Shown here in pieces: positions 17,827 through 26,266 of a stretch of DNA of 64,000 nucleotides. The stretch spans positions 1 through 64,000 of the forward strand of contig CALFEQ010000178.1 in NCBI GenBank assembly GCA_937949945.1, given 5' to 3'. Source of the DNA: an uncultured Myxococcales bacterium. Lineage in GTDB: Bacteria; Myxococcota_A; Polyangia; Polyangiales; Polyangiaceae. Every line of letters starts with the position of its first letter. Within the stretch, counting starts at the first letter, position 1. The notes under the pieces were generated by a model, which made no database searches, was not told the origin of the DNA, and saw only the letters and a list, made by a program, of their open reading frames with translations. Made by a program: the position numbers and the translations under genes.

Positions 17827-18776
17827 GCGAGCGCTCGGTGCCGGCCCTCGGTCCTCGAGAGGCGAAGATCAAGGCGGCGCTCGACGCGGTCAGAGCGCGC
17901 GAGGACCTCCGCGCGCGGCGTGCGGCCGATCCGGTCGAGTTCGTGCATCGTTTCCGGACGCGCGCGGACCGAGAGCTCGTCGGGCTCGTGTCCGCGAACC
18001 TCGCGTTCGGCAACGTGAAGGCCATCCGCGCCAAGGTCGCCGAGCTGCTCGACCGCGTCGGCCCGAGCCCGTCGACGGCGGCGGACGACGAGCGGGCGCT
18101 CCGCGCGGCGCTCGACGGCTGGAAGCATCGGGTCTTCCGGGGCGAGGACGTCGCGCGCCTGCTCGCCGGAGCGCGGCGCATCCAGCGCGAAGAGGGCTCG
18201 CTCGGGGCGGCGTTCGCGCGGGCGCTGCGCGACGCGGATCGCGCCCTTCCGGAAGAGCCTCACGAAGCGCTTCGAGAAGCGCTCGCGTCGTTCTGCGACC
18301 GGATCCGCGTCGCCGGCGGCCTGCCGCTGCCGGGCACGTCGAAGAAGACCGACCGCCGCGGGCCGGTGAGCTTGCTCTCGAACGCGCGAGCGGGCGGGGG
18401 CGCCAAACGCCTGCTCTTGTTCCTGCGCTGGATGGTGCGGCCGGCCGACGGCATCGACCTCGGCCTCTGGGACGTGCCGACGAGCCGCCTCGTCATGCCG
18501 GTCGACGTGCACATCCACAAGCTCTCCCGGAACCTCGGCTTCACGAAGCGGCGCGACGTGTCGTGGAAGACGGCGGTCGAGATCACGAAAGCCCTGGCGC
18601 GCTTCGACGCGGAGGACCCGACCCGGTACGATTTCTCGCTGTGTCACATGGGGATGCTCCAGCGCTGCCCGTCGAGGCGGGACGCGGTGCGTTGCGAGGG
18701 ATGCGGTGTCAAGCCGGTCTGCATCCACTGGGCGGGCCGCTCGCCAAAGAACGGCGTGACTTCACGAGCCATTTGA
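17823..18776 (+). CDS. TIGR02757/DUF2400 family protein
   Basis: A 317-residue protein starting at GTG 17823. The family pattern is visible: DPVEFVHRFRTRADRELVGLVSANLAFGNVKAI near the N-terminus, RLLLFLRWMVRPADGIDLGLWD and MPVDVHIHKLSRNLGFTKRR in the middle, and a Cys-rich end LCHMGMLQRCPS...CEGCGVKPVC. The fold resembles HhH-GPD DNA glycosylases with a C-terminal four-Cys, possibly iron-sulfur, loop; the activity is not established. It is the last gene of a three-gene overlapping set. Confidence 0.88.
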   Translation: MSERSVPALGPREAKIKAALDAVRAREDLRARRAADPVEFVHRFRTRADRELVGLVSANLAFGNVKAIRAKVAELLDRVGPSPSTAADDERALRAALDGWKHRVFRGEDVARLLAGARRIQREEGSLGAAFARALRDADRALPEEPHEALREALASFCDRIRVAGGLPLPGTSKKTDRRGPVSLLSNARAGGGAKRLLLFLRWMVRPADGIDLGLWDVPTSRLVMPVDVHIHKLSRNLGFTKRRDVSWKTAVEITKALARFDAEDPTRYDFSLCHMGMLQRCPSRRDAVRCEGCGVKPVCIHWAGRSPKNGVTSRAI

Positions 18777-18825
18777 TGAGATCCTAGGCACGCGCGCTCG
18801 CCACCCCGAGGCACTCTCGTTGCTC

Positions 18826-19959
18826 ATGCCCGCCAAGAAACAGTTCCCCCTCGATGCACTGCGGACCGACGGATGGTTCGAGCGAATCGGTGAGGGGATC
18901 GGCAGCTTCCAGGCCCTCTGCGAGATCGTCGGCGAGCGCTTCTTCGCGTTCTCCATCATCGTCGGCGCGCGCATCACGGCGCTCACGATCGATCGGCGGA
19001 GCCCCGATCAGACGCTCGTCGACTTCGTCGTCGGCTCGGCGGAGGCCGAGGGTGATCTCGAGCCCCAGCGGCTGACGCTCGCCGACTTCCGGCGGCGCCT
19101 CGTCGGCGCGCTCCTCGTCGAGGAGGAGAAGCAGGCGCCCGTCCCGGAGCGCGACACGGACATCGAGGCGATCCAGCTCTACATCGGCGTCCGCTACCTG
19201 CTCCTCGCGCCGCTCTACGGCTACTCGCTCGTGACGCTCACGATCGATCCGGAGAACGGCACGCCTCCGGAGATCACCGTCCTGCACGACGGTGTCGAGG
19301 AGAAGTACGAGCTCGACGCCTTCCGCCTGCGGATCCGAGCGCACGTCCGCGAAGAGCTCGATCGCGTCACGACCGGCGCGCGCTCGGCGATCGACCTCTC
19401 GAAGGTCGCCGACGCCGAGGCCTGCGCGCTCCGCAAGGAGTGGCCGAAGGTCATCGCGCTGCTCGGCACGTGGCCGGCGCCGCTCGCGATCTTCCTCCGG
19501 ACGCCCGAGGGCCAGATGCTCGCGCCCGAGGCACGCGCGCTCATCGCGAAGGGCCTCGGCCTGCTCGGCTCCGCGTGCGTCCACGTCGGCGAGATCGAGC
19601 AAGCCGAAGAGGTCTTCCGCATCGGCATCCAGTACGCGCAAGAAGGCATGGCGGCCGCGGAGCTGTTCCGCCGCCTCGGCGAGGCGCTCCTCATGAACGA
19701 TCGCCCGGGCGAGGCGATCGGCCCGCTCCGCCGCGCGCTCGCCTTCGGCGGCCTCCCGCAGGAGGTCCTCCCGCCGCTCGCCCGCGCCTTCCTCCAACGA
19801 GGCCGCTACGTCGCCGCCTTCGCCTGCCTGAAGGACGCCCTCGCTGCCGGCGCTTCGGAGAAGGATCTCGCGGAAGACATCCGCGCCGTCGAAGCGAAGC
19901 TCGGTCCGGCCCTCACGGCGTGGAAGGCGAGGCTGCTGACGGTGGAAAAGGCCAGCTGA
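18826..19959 (+). CDS. TPR-containing cytoplasmic protein
   Basis: A 377-residue protein without a signal peptide, starting at ATG 18826 (MPAKKQFPLDALRTDGWFERIGEGI). The first 200 residues are alpha/beta with no family I can name; the last 170 form TPR-like helices (KGLGLLGSACVHVGEIEQAEEVFRIGIQYAQEGMAAAELFRRLGEALLMNDRPGEAIGPLRRAL). It stands alone between a terminator hairpin and the preceding TIGR02757-type gene. No function can be assigned. Confidence 0.8.
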   Translation: MPAKKQFPLDALRTDGWFERIGEGIGSFQALCEIVGERFFAFSIIVGARITALTIDRRSPDQTLVDFVVGSAEAEGDLEPQRLTLADFRRRLVGALLVEEEKQAPVPERDTDIEAIQLYIGVRYLLLAPLYGYSLVTLTIDPENGTPPEITVLHDGVEEKYELDAFRLRIRAHVREELDRVTTGARSAIDLSKVADAEACALRKEWPKVIALLGTWPAPLAIFLRTPEGQMLAPEARALIAKGLGLLGSACVHVGEIEQAEEVFRIGIQYAQEGMAAAELFRRLGEALLMNDRPGEAIGPLRRALAFGGLPQEVLPPLARAFLQRGRYVAAFACLKDALAAGASEKDLAEDIRAVEAKLGPALTAWKARLLTVEKAS

Positions 19960-19991
19960 GCGTGACGGATTCGGACCCGAATCCGTCACGC
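19960..19991 (+). terminator. Perfect 14-bp stem hairpin
   Basis: GCGTGACGGATTCG (19960-19973), loop GACC, and CGAATCCGTCACGC (19978-19991): a flawless inverted repeat directly after the TGA. There is no T-run, so termination would rest on stem strength alone. A heptamer array follows 1 nt later. Confidence 0.85.
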
Positions 19992-19992
19992 A

Positions 19993-20006
19993 GGCTCCGG
20001 GCTCCA
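19993..20006 (+). repeat. GGCTCCG/A heptamer pair
   Basis: Two units, GGCTCCG and GGCTCCA, immediately after the terminator hairpin of the TPR gene and in its sense orientation. Confidence 0.75.
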
Positions 20007-20166
20007 GTGAGGGCGCCACATGCACGGAGGTCGCTGCACTCACCTGCACGCCGCCAAGCGTGCGTGCTGGACGGAGCGTCGCTCACGGCCCGGCGGTCAT
20101 CCCTATCGAGCTTGGTCTGTTTCTCATTCGCCGCCGTTTCTCGGACGGACGGTTGCAACGTGACGT

Positions 20167-20194
20167 CCTGGAGCCCGGAGCCCGGAGCCTGGAG
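20167..20194 (-). repeat. GGCTCC-type heptamer array, 4 units, antisense
   Basis: Plus strand reads CCTGGAG, CCCGGAG, CCCGGAG, CCTGGAG, then CCTCC. Unlike most arrays it does not follow the stop of a visible gene; it lies 116 nt before the kinase start and forms an inverted pair with 19993-20006. Confidence 0.85.
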
Positions 20195-20310
20195 CCTCCG
20201 TCGCGACCTCCGAGGTGCGCGTGAACCTCACAAGGTCACCAAAAGCTCTCTGGTCGGAACCCACGCAAGCGTGGTCGCAAACTGGTCGGCAACCTGATAC
20301 GTTGGAAACG

Positions 20311-21840
20311 ATGGACGTCGACTGCGGTTCAGCCAGAGATCGACTCGGGCGGACTCTCGGCGGCAAGTATCACTTGAAGTCCATCGTCGGGGCTGGCGGG
20401 ACGGCGGTCGTGTATCGCGCGACGACGCCCGACGGGGAGACGGTCGCGGTGAAGGTTCTCCACGACCATCTCAGTCGCCACGAAGAAGTCTGCCGTCGCT
20501 TCGTTCGCGAAGGGCAGCTCGGCAACGTGCTCGATCACCCCGGTGTCGTGAAGGTGCTCGATCACGGCGAGACCGAGGAAGGCTGTCCGTATCTCGTCCT
20601 CGAGTACCTCGAAGGCGAGTCGCTCGAAGAGCGTCGCGTGCGCGCGGGCGGCCGCCTCGACATGTGGGAGACGCTCGATTACTGCGACCAGCTCCTCGCG
20701 GTGCTCGAGGTCGCTCACGCGAAGAACATCATCCATCGCGACATCAAGCCGTCGAACCTCTTCCTCACGAAGTCGGGCGTGCTCAAGGTCCTCGACTTCG
20801 GCATCGCGCGGCTGACCGACGACAACTCCGCGACGTCGACGAAGACGGGCCAGATGGTCGGCACGCCCGCGTTCATGCCGCCCGAGCAGGCGCTGTCGCG
20901 TCCGCGCGACGTCGATGCGCGCACCGACCTCTGGTCCGTCGGCGCGACGATCTTCACGCTGCTCTCCGGCGAGCACGTGCACATCGCCGAGACGAGCTCC
21001 GAGCACCTCGTCAAGGCCGCGACGCTGCACGCACGCTCGCTCGCCCGCGCGCTGCCCGGCGTCCCGGCGAACGTCGAGGCGCTCGTCGCGCGCTGCCTGG
21101 CGTTCGACAAGAACGATCGCTGGCCGTCCGCCACGGCGATGCGTCAGGAGCTCGCCCGCGTGCGCGACGATCCGGGCCGCCGGATCGGCACGTCGACGAC
21201 GCCGCCGCCGGAGCGCACCCCGAGCAGCCCGCACCTCCCGACGTTCGTGACGCCGCGCGACTCGTCGTCGCTGAGCCAGCTCGCCGCGCTGTCGGCGAGC
21301 AGCGACCGCATCAGCGACACGAACATGTCGCTGACGTCGAACCCCGGCGTCTACGAGATCTTCCGGCCACGCAGGAAGTGGCTCCTGCCGTTCGCCGTCG
21401 CGTCCAGCGTTCTGCTCGTCGTGATGAGCATGCTCGTGCTCGTGCTCGCGGTGCGCACGACCAACCCGTCGCAGGCGGCGATGTCCCAGCCCACGGGCAA
21501 GCCCGTGGCGCTGAACGCAGCGCCGGCTCCGGCGAGCGAGGTCGCCCCCGCGACGACCGGCGCGAGCACGACGCCGGAGCCGCCGACGGTCACCGAGCCG
21601 GCTCCCGTCACGACCGCTCGTCCGACGCCGCCGTCGCGTCCGGCGACGGCGAGCACGGCGACGCCTGCCCGTGGCACCGCCAGCGTCACGTCGACGGCTT
21701 CGGCCTCGGCGGCCAAGACGAGCACGTCGTCGCGCGTTCCCATGACGGCCGCGCCGACCACCAAGCAGGGCGCTTCGTCGCCGACGAAGAGGCCGGGATC
21801 GACGACGACTTCCCGCAAAGACGTTTACCGGCCGTTCTAG
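20311..21840 (+). CDS. Hanks-type Ser/Thr protein kinase, single transmembrane segment
   Basis: A 509-residue kinase. Glycine loop GAGGTAVV (27-34), Lys48 (VAVKVL), HRD 142-144 (HRDIKPSN) and Asp162 (LDFGIA) are all intact, and the activation segment ends in MPPEQA with PPE in place of APE. A Pro/Ser/Thr-rich linker precedes one membrane helix near residues 355-380 (WLLPFAVASSVLLVVMSMLVLVLAV), followed by an external Ala/Pro/Thr-rich tail. ATG 20311 is favoured by GGAAA just upstream. The gene 14 nt downstream encodes a secreted TPR-type partner, repeating the arrangement at 10418-13071. Confidence 0.93.
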   Translation: MDVDCGSARDRLGRTLGGKYHLKSIVGAGGTAVVYRATTPDGETVAVKVLHDHLSRHEEVCRRFVREGQLGNVLDHPGVVKVLDHGETEEGCPYLVLEYLEGESLEERRVRAGGRLDMWETLDYCDQLLAVLEVAHAKNIIHRDIKPSNLFLTKSGVLKVLDFGIARLTDDNSATSTKTGQMVGTPAFMPPEQALSRPRDVDARTDLWSVGATIFTLLSGEHVHIAETSSEHLVKAATLHARSLARALPGVPANVEALVARCLAFDKNDRWPSATAMRQELARVRDDPGRRIGTSTTPPPERTPSSPHLPTFVTPRDSSSLSQLAALSASSDRISDTNMSLTSNPGVYEIFRPRRKWLLPFAVASSVLLVVMSMLVLVLAVRTTNPSQAAMSQPTGKPVALNAAPAPASEVAPATTGASTTPEPPTVTEPAPVTTARPTPPSRPATASTATPARGTASVTSTASASAAKTSTSSRVPMTAAPTTKQGASSPTKRPGSTTTSRKDVYRPF

Positions 21841-21854
21841 GGTAAACTGGCGCC

Positions 21855-22826
21855 ATGCGCTCGATTCGCGCGGGTGTGGTCGCATCGGCGATCCTGCTCT
21901 GGCAGGCTCCAGCGGCGGCGGGCGATCCCGTGGTGGCTCGCGAGCAGCTCAAGATCGGCTACACGCTCGCCCAGGAGGGCAAGTGCGAGGAGGCGGTCCC
22001 GCACTTCCTCGAGAGCCTTCGCCTCGATCCGAAGGCGATCACGCTCATCAACCTCGCCGACTGCGAGGAGAAGCTCGGCAAGCTCGCCGATGCGATGGGG
22101 CACTGGGTGGACGCGCGAGCGCGCGCGCAGACCGAAGGCGCGCGGGCGATCGAAGAGGAGGCCGAAGCGCGCGCGACCGCGCTCGAGCCGCGGCTCGCGC
22201 GCCTCACGATCGTGCTCTCGCCGAACGCGCCGAAGGACGCCGTCGTCGAGCGTGACGGGATCGCGCTCGGGCGGCCGTCGCTCGGTATCCCGCTCCCGCT
22301 CGATCCCGGGAGCCACAAGCTCGTGGTCAAGGCGAAGGGATACCCGGACGGCGTGTTCGAGGTGAGCCTCGGGGAGGGGGAGAGGAAGAGCCTCGAGGTC
22401 GACGTCGGCGGACCGCCCCTGCCGCAGGAACCGACGCCGGCGCCGCCGGCCTCGGATGCGTCGTCCCGGCCGACGAGCACGTCGCCGAGCCCGCTCGTCT
22501 TCGTCGGCTTCGGTGCGGCGCTCGCGGGAGCGGCGCTCGGGACGATCACCGGCATCATGGCGCTGAACGCCGGCAGCACCGCCAAGGACATGTGCCCGAA
22601 CCAGCGATGCGCGACGCAGGCGGACCTCGACGCCGTGAACGAGGAGCTCGCGTCGGGCCGCGCGATGGGGACGATCTCGACCGTCTCCTTCGTCGTCGCC
22701 GGCGTCGGCGCGGCGGTCGGAGTGACGGCCCTCCTCACCGGCTCGAAGGGCTCGCCGAAGACGAGCCATCCGACCGTGGGCGTCTCGCTCACGCCCTCGT
22801 TCGTCTCGCTGCGGGGGCGCTTCTGA
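21855..22826 (+). CDS. Exported TPR/PEGA-like protein paired with kinase
   Basis: A 323-residue protein: signal peptide (GVVASAILLWQAPAAAG), TPR-like helices (REQLKIGYTLAQEGKCEEAVPHFLESLRLDPKAITLINLADCEEKLGKL), a PEGA-like beta segment (LPLDPGSHKLVVKAKGYPDG), a Pro/Ser linker, and two hydrophobic segments around a loop with two cysteines (CPNQRC). The second segment, GTISTVSFVVAGVGAAVG, closely resembles that of the partner of the first kinase. Its stop overlaps the start of a lipoprotein gene (ATGA-type). Probably an envelope partner of the upstream kinase. Confidence 0.85.
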   Translation: MRSIRAGVVASAILLWQAPAAAGDPVVAREQLKIGYTLAQEGKCEEAVPHFLESLRLDPKAITLINLADCEEKLGKLADAMGHWVDARARAQTEGARAIEEEAEARATALEPRLARLTIVLSPNAPKDAVVERDGIALGRPSLGIPLPLDPGSHKLVVKAKGYPDGVFEVSLGEGERKSLEVDVGGPPLPQEPTPAPPASDASSRPTSTSPSPLVFVGFGAALAGAALGTITGIMALNAGSTAKDMCPNQRCATQADLDAVNEELASGRAMGTISTVSFVVAGVGAAVGVTALLTGSKGSPKTSHPTVGVSLTPSFVSLRGRF

Positions 22827-23836
22827 TGGGTCGGAGCGGCGCGCGGCTCTTCGGATTCTTCGCGCTGTGGAGCGGCGGCGTGGTCGCCGCGTGCAACTCG
22901 ATCGCCGGTCTCGACGCCGAGTACGAGCTCGCCGAGGGCGCCGCGACCGTCGACAGCGGCAGCGGCACGAGCGGCTCGTCGGGCTCGACCGGCACGAGCG
23001 GCACGTCGGGAACGTCGGGAACGAGCGGCACGTCGGGAACGTCGGGAACGAGCGGCACGCTCGACGCCGAGCCCGAAGACGCGAGCACCGAAGAGACCGG
23101 AACGCCGGATGCCGAGCCGGACGCGGGCGTCACCGATGACGGAGGCGTGGACGCGGACGCCGACGCCGGGGGTTGGTGCGTCGGCGCGATCTTCTGTGAC
23201 GATTTCGATTCCGTGGCCTGGCAGAACTGGACGAGGCAAGAGCAGGTGCACGGGACCTGGTCGCGCTTCGGCGACACCGACAAGGAGCTCCAGGCCGTCG
23301 CGAACAACGCGAGCCAGTCGCGCAAGGCCGTGATCTGGCAGCGTGTCGCGACTTCCTTCGCTTCCGGGACGGGCTTCACCCTGAAGTTCCAGTTCCGGAT
23401 CGTGCAGAACACGCTCGCCTACGGCGTGATCGGGGCGATTCAAATCAACGACGTCCTCGTCGGCGGGAGCCGCACGAAGATGGAGTTCGGTCTTGCGGCG
23501 TACGAGAACTGCCCGAAGGGCACGGCGTTGAGTCCTTGCCTCGATCGCAACGCGCCGCCCCCGGAAAACTCGTATCAGGCCAGTCCGGCGCCCATCAAAT
23601 ACGAGCTCGACAGGCCCTACGTCGCCGAAATCACCCTTCGCCGCCTTCAGGACGGCGCGTATCGGGGGACCCTGAAGGTGGATGGGACCACGATCGTCGA
23701 AGACTCCGACCGGACGTTCTTCGGAGACGCGGACCCAACCGAGGTCGAAGTCGGCGTCGGGATGTTCTTCACGGACGAGGACCCTGGCTCCGCCGACATC
23801 CGGATCGACGACGTCGAGGTGCGGGCGCTTCCCTGA
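22826..23836 (+). CDS. Lipoprotein with GTS-repeat linker and LamG-like domain
   Basis: A 336-residue protein. The N-terminus ends in a lipobox (GGVVAAC), so it should be lipid-anchored. A linker of Gly/Thr/Ser triplets and then Asp/Glu/Ala-rich sequence spans about residues 45-110. The C-terminal 220 residues (FCDDFDSVAWQNWTRQ... VEVGVGMFFTDEDPGSADIRIDDVEV) look like a concanavalin/LamG-type beta sandwich, often sugar-binding. It is coupled by overlap to the TPR partner of the second kinase, so the three may form a surface sensing unit. Confidence 0.8.
   Translation: MGRSGARLFGFFALWSGGVVAACNSIAGLDAEYELAEGAATVDSGSGTSGSSGSTGTSGTSGTSGTSGTSGTSGTSGTLDAEPEDASTEETGTPDAEPDAGVTDDGGVDADADAGGWCVGAIFCDDFDSVAWQNWTRQEQVHGTWSRFGDTDKELQAVANNASQSRKAVIWQRVATSFASGTGFTLKFQFRIVQNTLAYGVIGAIQINDVLVGGSRTKMEFGLAAYENCPKGTALSPCLDRNAPPPENSYQASPAPIKYELDRPYVAEITLRRLQDGAYRGTLKVDGTTIVEDSDRTFFGDADPTEVEVGVGMFFTDEDPGSADIRIDDVEVRALP
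23000..23053 (+). repeat. 27-bp coding tandem repeat, two perfect units
   Basis: Two identical 27-bp units (23000-23026, 23027-23053) built of ggcacgtcg, ggaacgtcg and ggaacgagc triplets encode GTSGTSGTS. They lie in a longer imperfect 9-bp periodic region and probably vary in length between strains. Confidence 0.85.
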
Positions 23837-23844
23837 GCCTGCTG

Positions 23845-24420
23845 TCAGCTCCCGTACTTCGCCACCAGCGCCTTCGCCCGCTCGACGAACGCGGCCATGT
23901 GGAAGCGCTCGAAGTCGGCCCAGGTCGTGAGCGTCTTCGTGTCCTCGACGCGGTCGAGGAAGACCTTCCCATCGAGGTGATCGACCTCGTGCTGGAAGGT
24001 GCCGGCCGTCAGGCCCTTCACCTCGAAGTCGAGGTCGTCGCCGTTCCGATCCCAAGCGCGTACGCGCACGGCCGTGAAGCGCCGGACCTCGCCGCGGAGG
24101 TTGGGCACGCTGAGGCAGCCCTCGTAGCTCATGAACGTCTCGTCCGTCGTGGGCGTCACGACCGGGTTCACGAGGATCGTGAGGGGGTAGTTGGGCTTGT
24201 ACGGGTAGCGCGGGTTGTTCTTGATCTCGATCGCGCAGATGCGGATGGGCTCGTAGACCTGGTTCGCCGCGAGGCCGGCGCCGTTCGCGTCGCGCATCGT
24301 CTCGACGAGGTCGTCGATGAACCGCTGGACCTCGCTCGAGCGCAGCTCGTCGCGCGAGAGCTCCCGCGCGACCTGACGGAGGACGGGGTGCCCGATGGTC
24401 GCGATCTTCCGGATGGCCAT
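23845..24420 (-). CDS. def: Peptide deformylase
   Basis: A 191-residue metallohydrolase that removes the formyl group from new proteins. All three motifs are present: GAGLAANQV (47-55), EGCLSVP (100-106) with metal ligand Cys102, and QHEVDHLDG (143-151) with His144, His148 and catalytic Glu145. An insertion near residues 67-80 (KNNPRYPYKPNYP) is longer than in the E. coli enzyme. The gene is alone on the minus strand, divergent from nuoA. Confidence 0.96.
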   Translation of the reverse strand: MAIRKIATIGHPVLRQVARELSRDELRSSEVQRFIDDLVETMRDANGAGLAANQVYEPIRICAIEIKNNPRYPYKPNYPLTILVNPVVTPTTDETFMSYEGCLSVPNLRGEVRRFTAVRVRAWDRNGDDLDFEVKGLTAGTFQHEVDHLDGKVFLDRVEDTKTLTTWADFERFHMAAFVERAKALVAKYGS

Positions 24421-24729
24421 GGCTCGCTCACTTGCTCGGGAAGCACTCCGGCTTGTAGCGCGTCATCCCGTCCGCGCCGAATAGTAGCGTTCCTACGGCT
24501 CGCCGGGGGCGGTCGGACCGTCGGGCAGCCCTTCGAGGGTACCAGGCGGTGGCGGCGAGAAAGGCCGGATCTCGCGGGCATCGTTGACTTTGGTAGGCGG
24601 TCGGCACTAGAAGACGGCGGACTCGCCGGCGTAGGCTGGAGCGGGGCGCCTGCCCCGAGACGCTCGTGATGTCGGTGATTTGCCAGCCTCTCTCTGCTCT
24701 CCTCGACCAAGGCACCTGAAGGGACACCG
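24421..24729. other. 309-bp divergent region between def and nuoA
   Basis: No coding frame of quality was found. It contains the candidate nuo promoter at 24584-24612 and a 117-nt leader. AAGG and GACACC lie just before the nuoA ATG. The def promoter must also lie here, but I could not pick it out. Confidence 0.5.
24584..24612 (+). promoter_or_regulatory. Candidate housekeeping promoter for nuoABCD
   Basis: TTGACT (24584-24589), a 17-bp spacer, and CTAGAA (24607-24612). The -35 box matches the consensus in five of six positions and the spacing is ideal; the -10 box is weak. Confidence 0.45.
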
Positions 24730-25092
24730 ATGATCGGGACCTACTTGCCGATGTTCTTGATGATCGCCGTGTCGATCATCCTCGCCCTGCTCTTCTTCAC
24801 CGGCGCGACGTTCCTCGGCGGAAAGCTGGAGAAGACGCCGGAGAAGATGAAGCCGTTCGAGTGCGGCTCGGAGAGCTCCGGCGGCAATCACCTGAAGCTG
24901 AGCGTCAAGTTCTACCTGACCGCCATTCTCTTCGTCGTGTTCGACATCGAGGCGGTCTTCATCTACCCGTGGGCGGTGCAGTTCAAGAGCCTCGGCTGGC
25001 TCGGTCTCGGGTCGATGTTCGGCTTCCTCGCCGTCGTCATCGTCGCCCTCGTGTACGTCGTGAAGAAGGGAGCCCTCGAATGGGAGAGCTGA
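24730..25092 (+). CDS. nuoA: NADH-quinone oxidoreductase subunit A
   Basis: A 120-residue membrane subunit of complex I with three helices. Family signatures are MKPFECGSESSGG in the first loop and KFYLTAILFVVFDIEAVFIYPWAV. It is the first gene of a tightly packed nuoABCD set and overlaps nuoB by 13 nt. Confidence 0.96.
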   Translation: MIGTYLPMFLMIAVSIILALLFFTGATFLGGKLEKTPEKMKPFECGSESSGGNHLKLSVKFYLTAILFVVFDIEAVFIYPWAVQFKSLGWLGLGSMFGFLAVVIVALVYVVKKGALEWES

Positions 25093-25679
25093 AACCGACC
25101 AGGCAGGTCACGATCGAGGGAGGCGCGAGCGGTACGTCGGGCTTCGCGACGACGAAGCTCGAGGCGCTCCTCGCGTGGGCGCGCAAGTGGTCCCTCTTCA
25201 AGTACCCGTTCGTGACCGCGTGCTGCGGGATGGAGTTCATGGCGCTCACGAGCCCGCGGTTCGACGGCTCGGCGCGCTTCGGCGCGGAGGCCCCGCGCTT
25301 CTCGCCGCGCCAGAGCGACCTGCTCTGGGTCGTCGGCACGATCTCGCAGCGCCAGGCGCCCGTCCTGAAGCGCATCTACGAGCAGATGATGGAGCCGAAG
25401 TGGGTCCTCGCGTTCGGCACCTGCGCGAGCTGCGGCGGCTTCTACGACAACTACGCGACCGTTCCGGGGATCGACAAGATCATCCCCTGCGACGTCTACG
25501 TCCCGGGCTGTCCGCCTCGTCCCGAGGCCGTGCTCGACGGCCTCATGCTCCTCCAGGACAAGATCCAGCGGGGCGCCACCGGCGATCGCCGGCCCGGCAT
25601 CGTGAAGCCGCGCGAAGACCCGGTCCGCGACCTCGTCCAGCTCCGGAAGAAGTCGTCGCTCGAACAAGGTAACTCATGA
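25080..25679 (+). CDS. nuoB: NADH-quinone oxidoreductase subunit B
   Basis: A 199-residue subunit carrying cluster N2, the last iron-sulfur centre before quinone. Ligands are Cys48-Cys49 (ACCGMEF), Cys115 (GTCASCGG) and Cys144 (PGCPPRPE). The ATG at 25080 lies inside nuoA, and its stop overlaps nuoC (ATGA). The segment up to residue 25 is longer than in E. coli, and the tail after residue 160 is charged. Confidence 0.96.
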   Translation: MGELKPTRQVTIEGGASGTSGFATTKLEALLAWARKWSLFKYPFVTACCGMEFMALTSPRFDGSARFGAEAPRFSPRQSDLLWVVGTISQRQAPVLKRIYEQMMEPKWVLAFGTCASCGGFYDNYATVPGIDKIIPCDVYVPGCPPRPEAVLDGLMLLQDKIQRGATGDRRPGIVKPREDPVRDLVQLRKKSSLEQGNS

Positions 25680-26266
25680 GCCAGCGCGTCCTCGAAACGC
25701 TGAAGGAGAAGTTCGGCGACGCCGTCCTCGAGACGCATTCGCATCTCGGCGACGAGACCGCCGTGGTGAGCCCGGAGCGGTGGAAGGAGATCGCTCGCTT
25801 CCTCCGAGACGACCCGTCGATGGCCTTCGACATGGCCGTCGACCTGTGCGCGGTCGACTACCCGGACCGGACGCCTCGGTTCGAGGTCGTGCTGCACCTG
25901 TACTCGATCTCGAAGCGTCACCGCCTCCGCCTCAAGGCGCGCGTCGGCGACGCGGAGGGCGAGAAGGCCGAGATCGACACGCTCACGGACGTGTGGGTCG
26001 GCCTCAACTGGTTCGAGCGCGAGACCTACGATCTCATGGGGATCACCTTCAAGGGTCACCCCGACCTGCGCAGGATCCTCCTTTACCCCGAGTTCGAGGG
26101 GCACCCGCTCCGCAAGGACTACCCCGCCAACAAGGCGCAGCCCCTCGTGCCGTACCGCACGGAGGAGGAGGCGGGCGTGCCGCTCGACAAGCTGGCGCCC
26201 TTCGGGCCCGACGAGGGCATGCCGTTCGGCCGTAGGGTCTTCGCCGTCGACCGAGGAGAGAGCTGA
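25676..26266 (+). CDS. nuoC: NADH-quinone oxidoreductase subunit C
   Basis: A 196-residue subunit of the peripheral arm. The 30-kDa signature is present in the middle (DVWVGLNWFERETYDLMGITFKGHPDLRRILLYPEFEGHPLRKDYP). NuoC is separate from NuoD here, unlike the fused E. coli NuoCD. It overlaps both neighbours (ATGA at its start, TGATG at its end), so translation of nuoABCD is coupled. Confidence 0.96.
   Translation: MSQRVLETLKEKFGDAVLETHSHLGDETAVVSPERWKEIARFLRDDPSMAFDMAVDLCAVDYPDRTPRFEVVLHLYSISKRHRLRLKARVGDAEGEKAEIDTLTDVWVGLNWFERETYDLMGITFKGHPDLRRILLYPEFEGHPLRKDYPANKAQPLVPYRTEEEAGVPLDKLAPFGPDEGMPFGRRVFAVDRGES

Larger units (their letters stand above)
19992..20310. other. Intergenic region upstream of kinase gene
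   Basis: About 320 bp with no gene seen. It holds two heptamer arrays in opposite orientation (19993-20006 and 20167-20194) with 160 bp between them, and then the presumed promoter of the kinase gene at 20311. The short palindrome ACCTC-C-GAGGT near 20207 may be a regulatory site. Confidence 0.5.
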
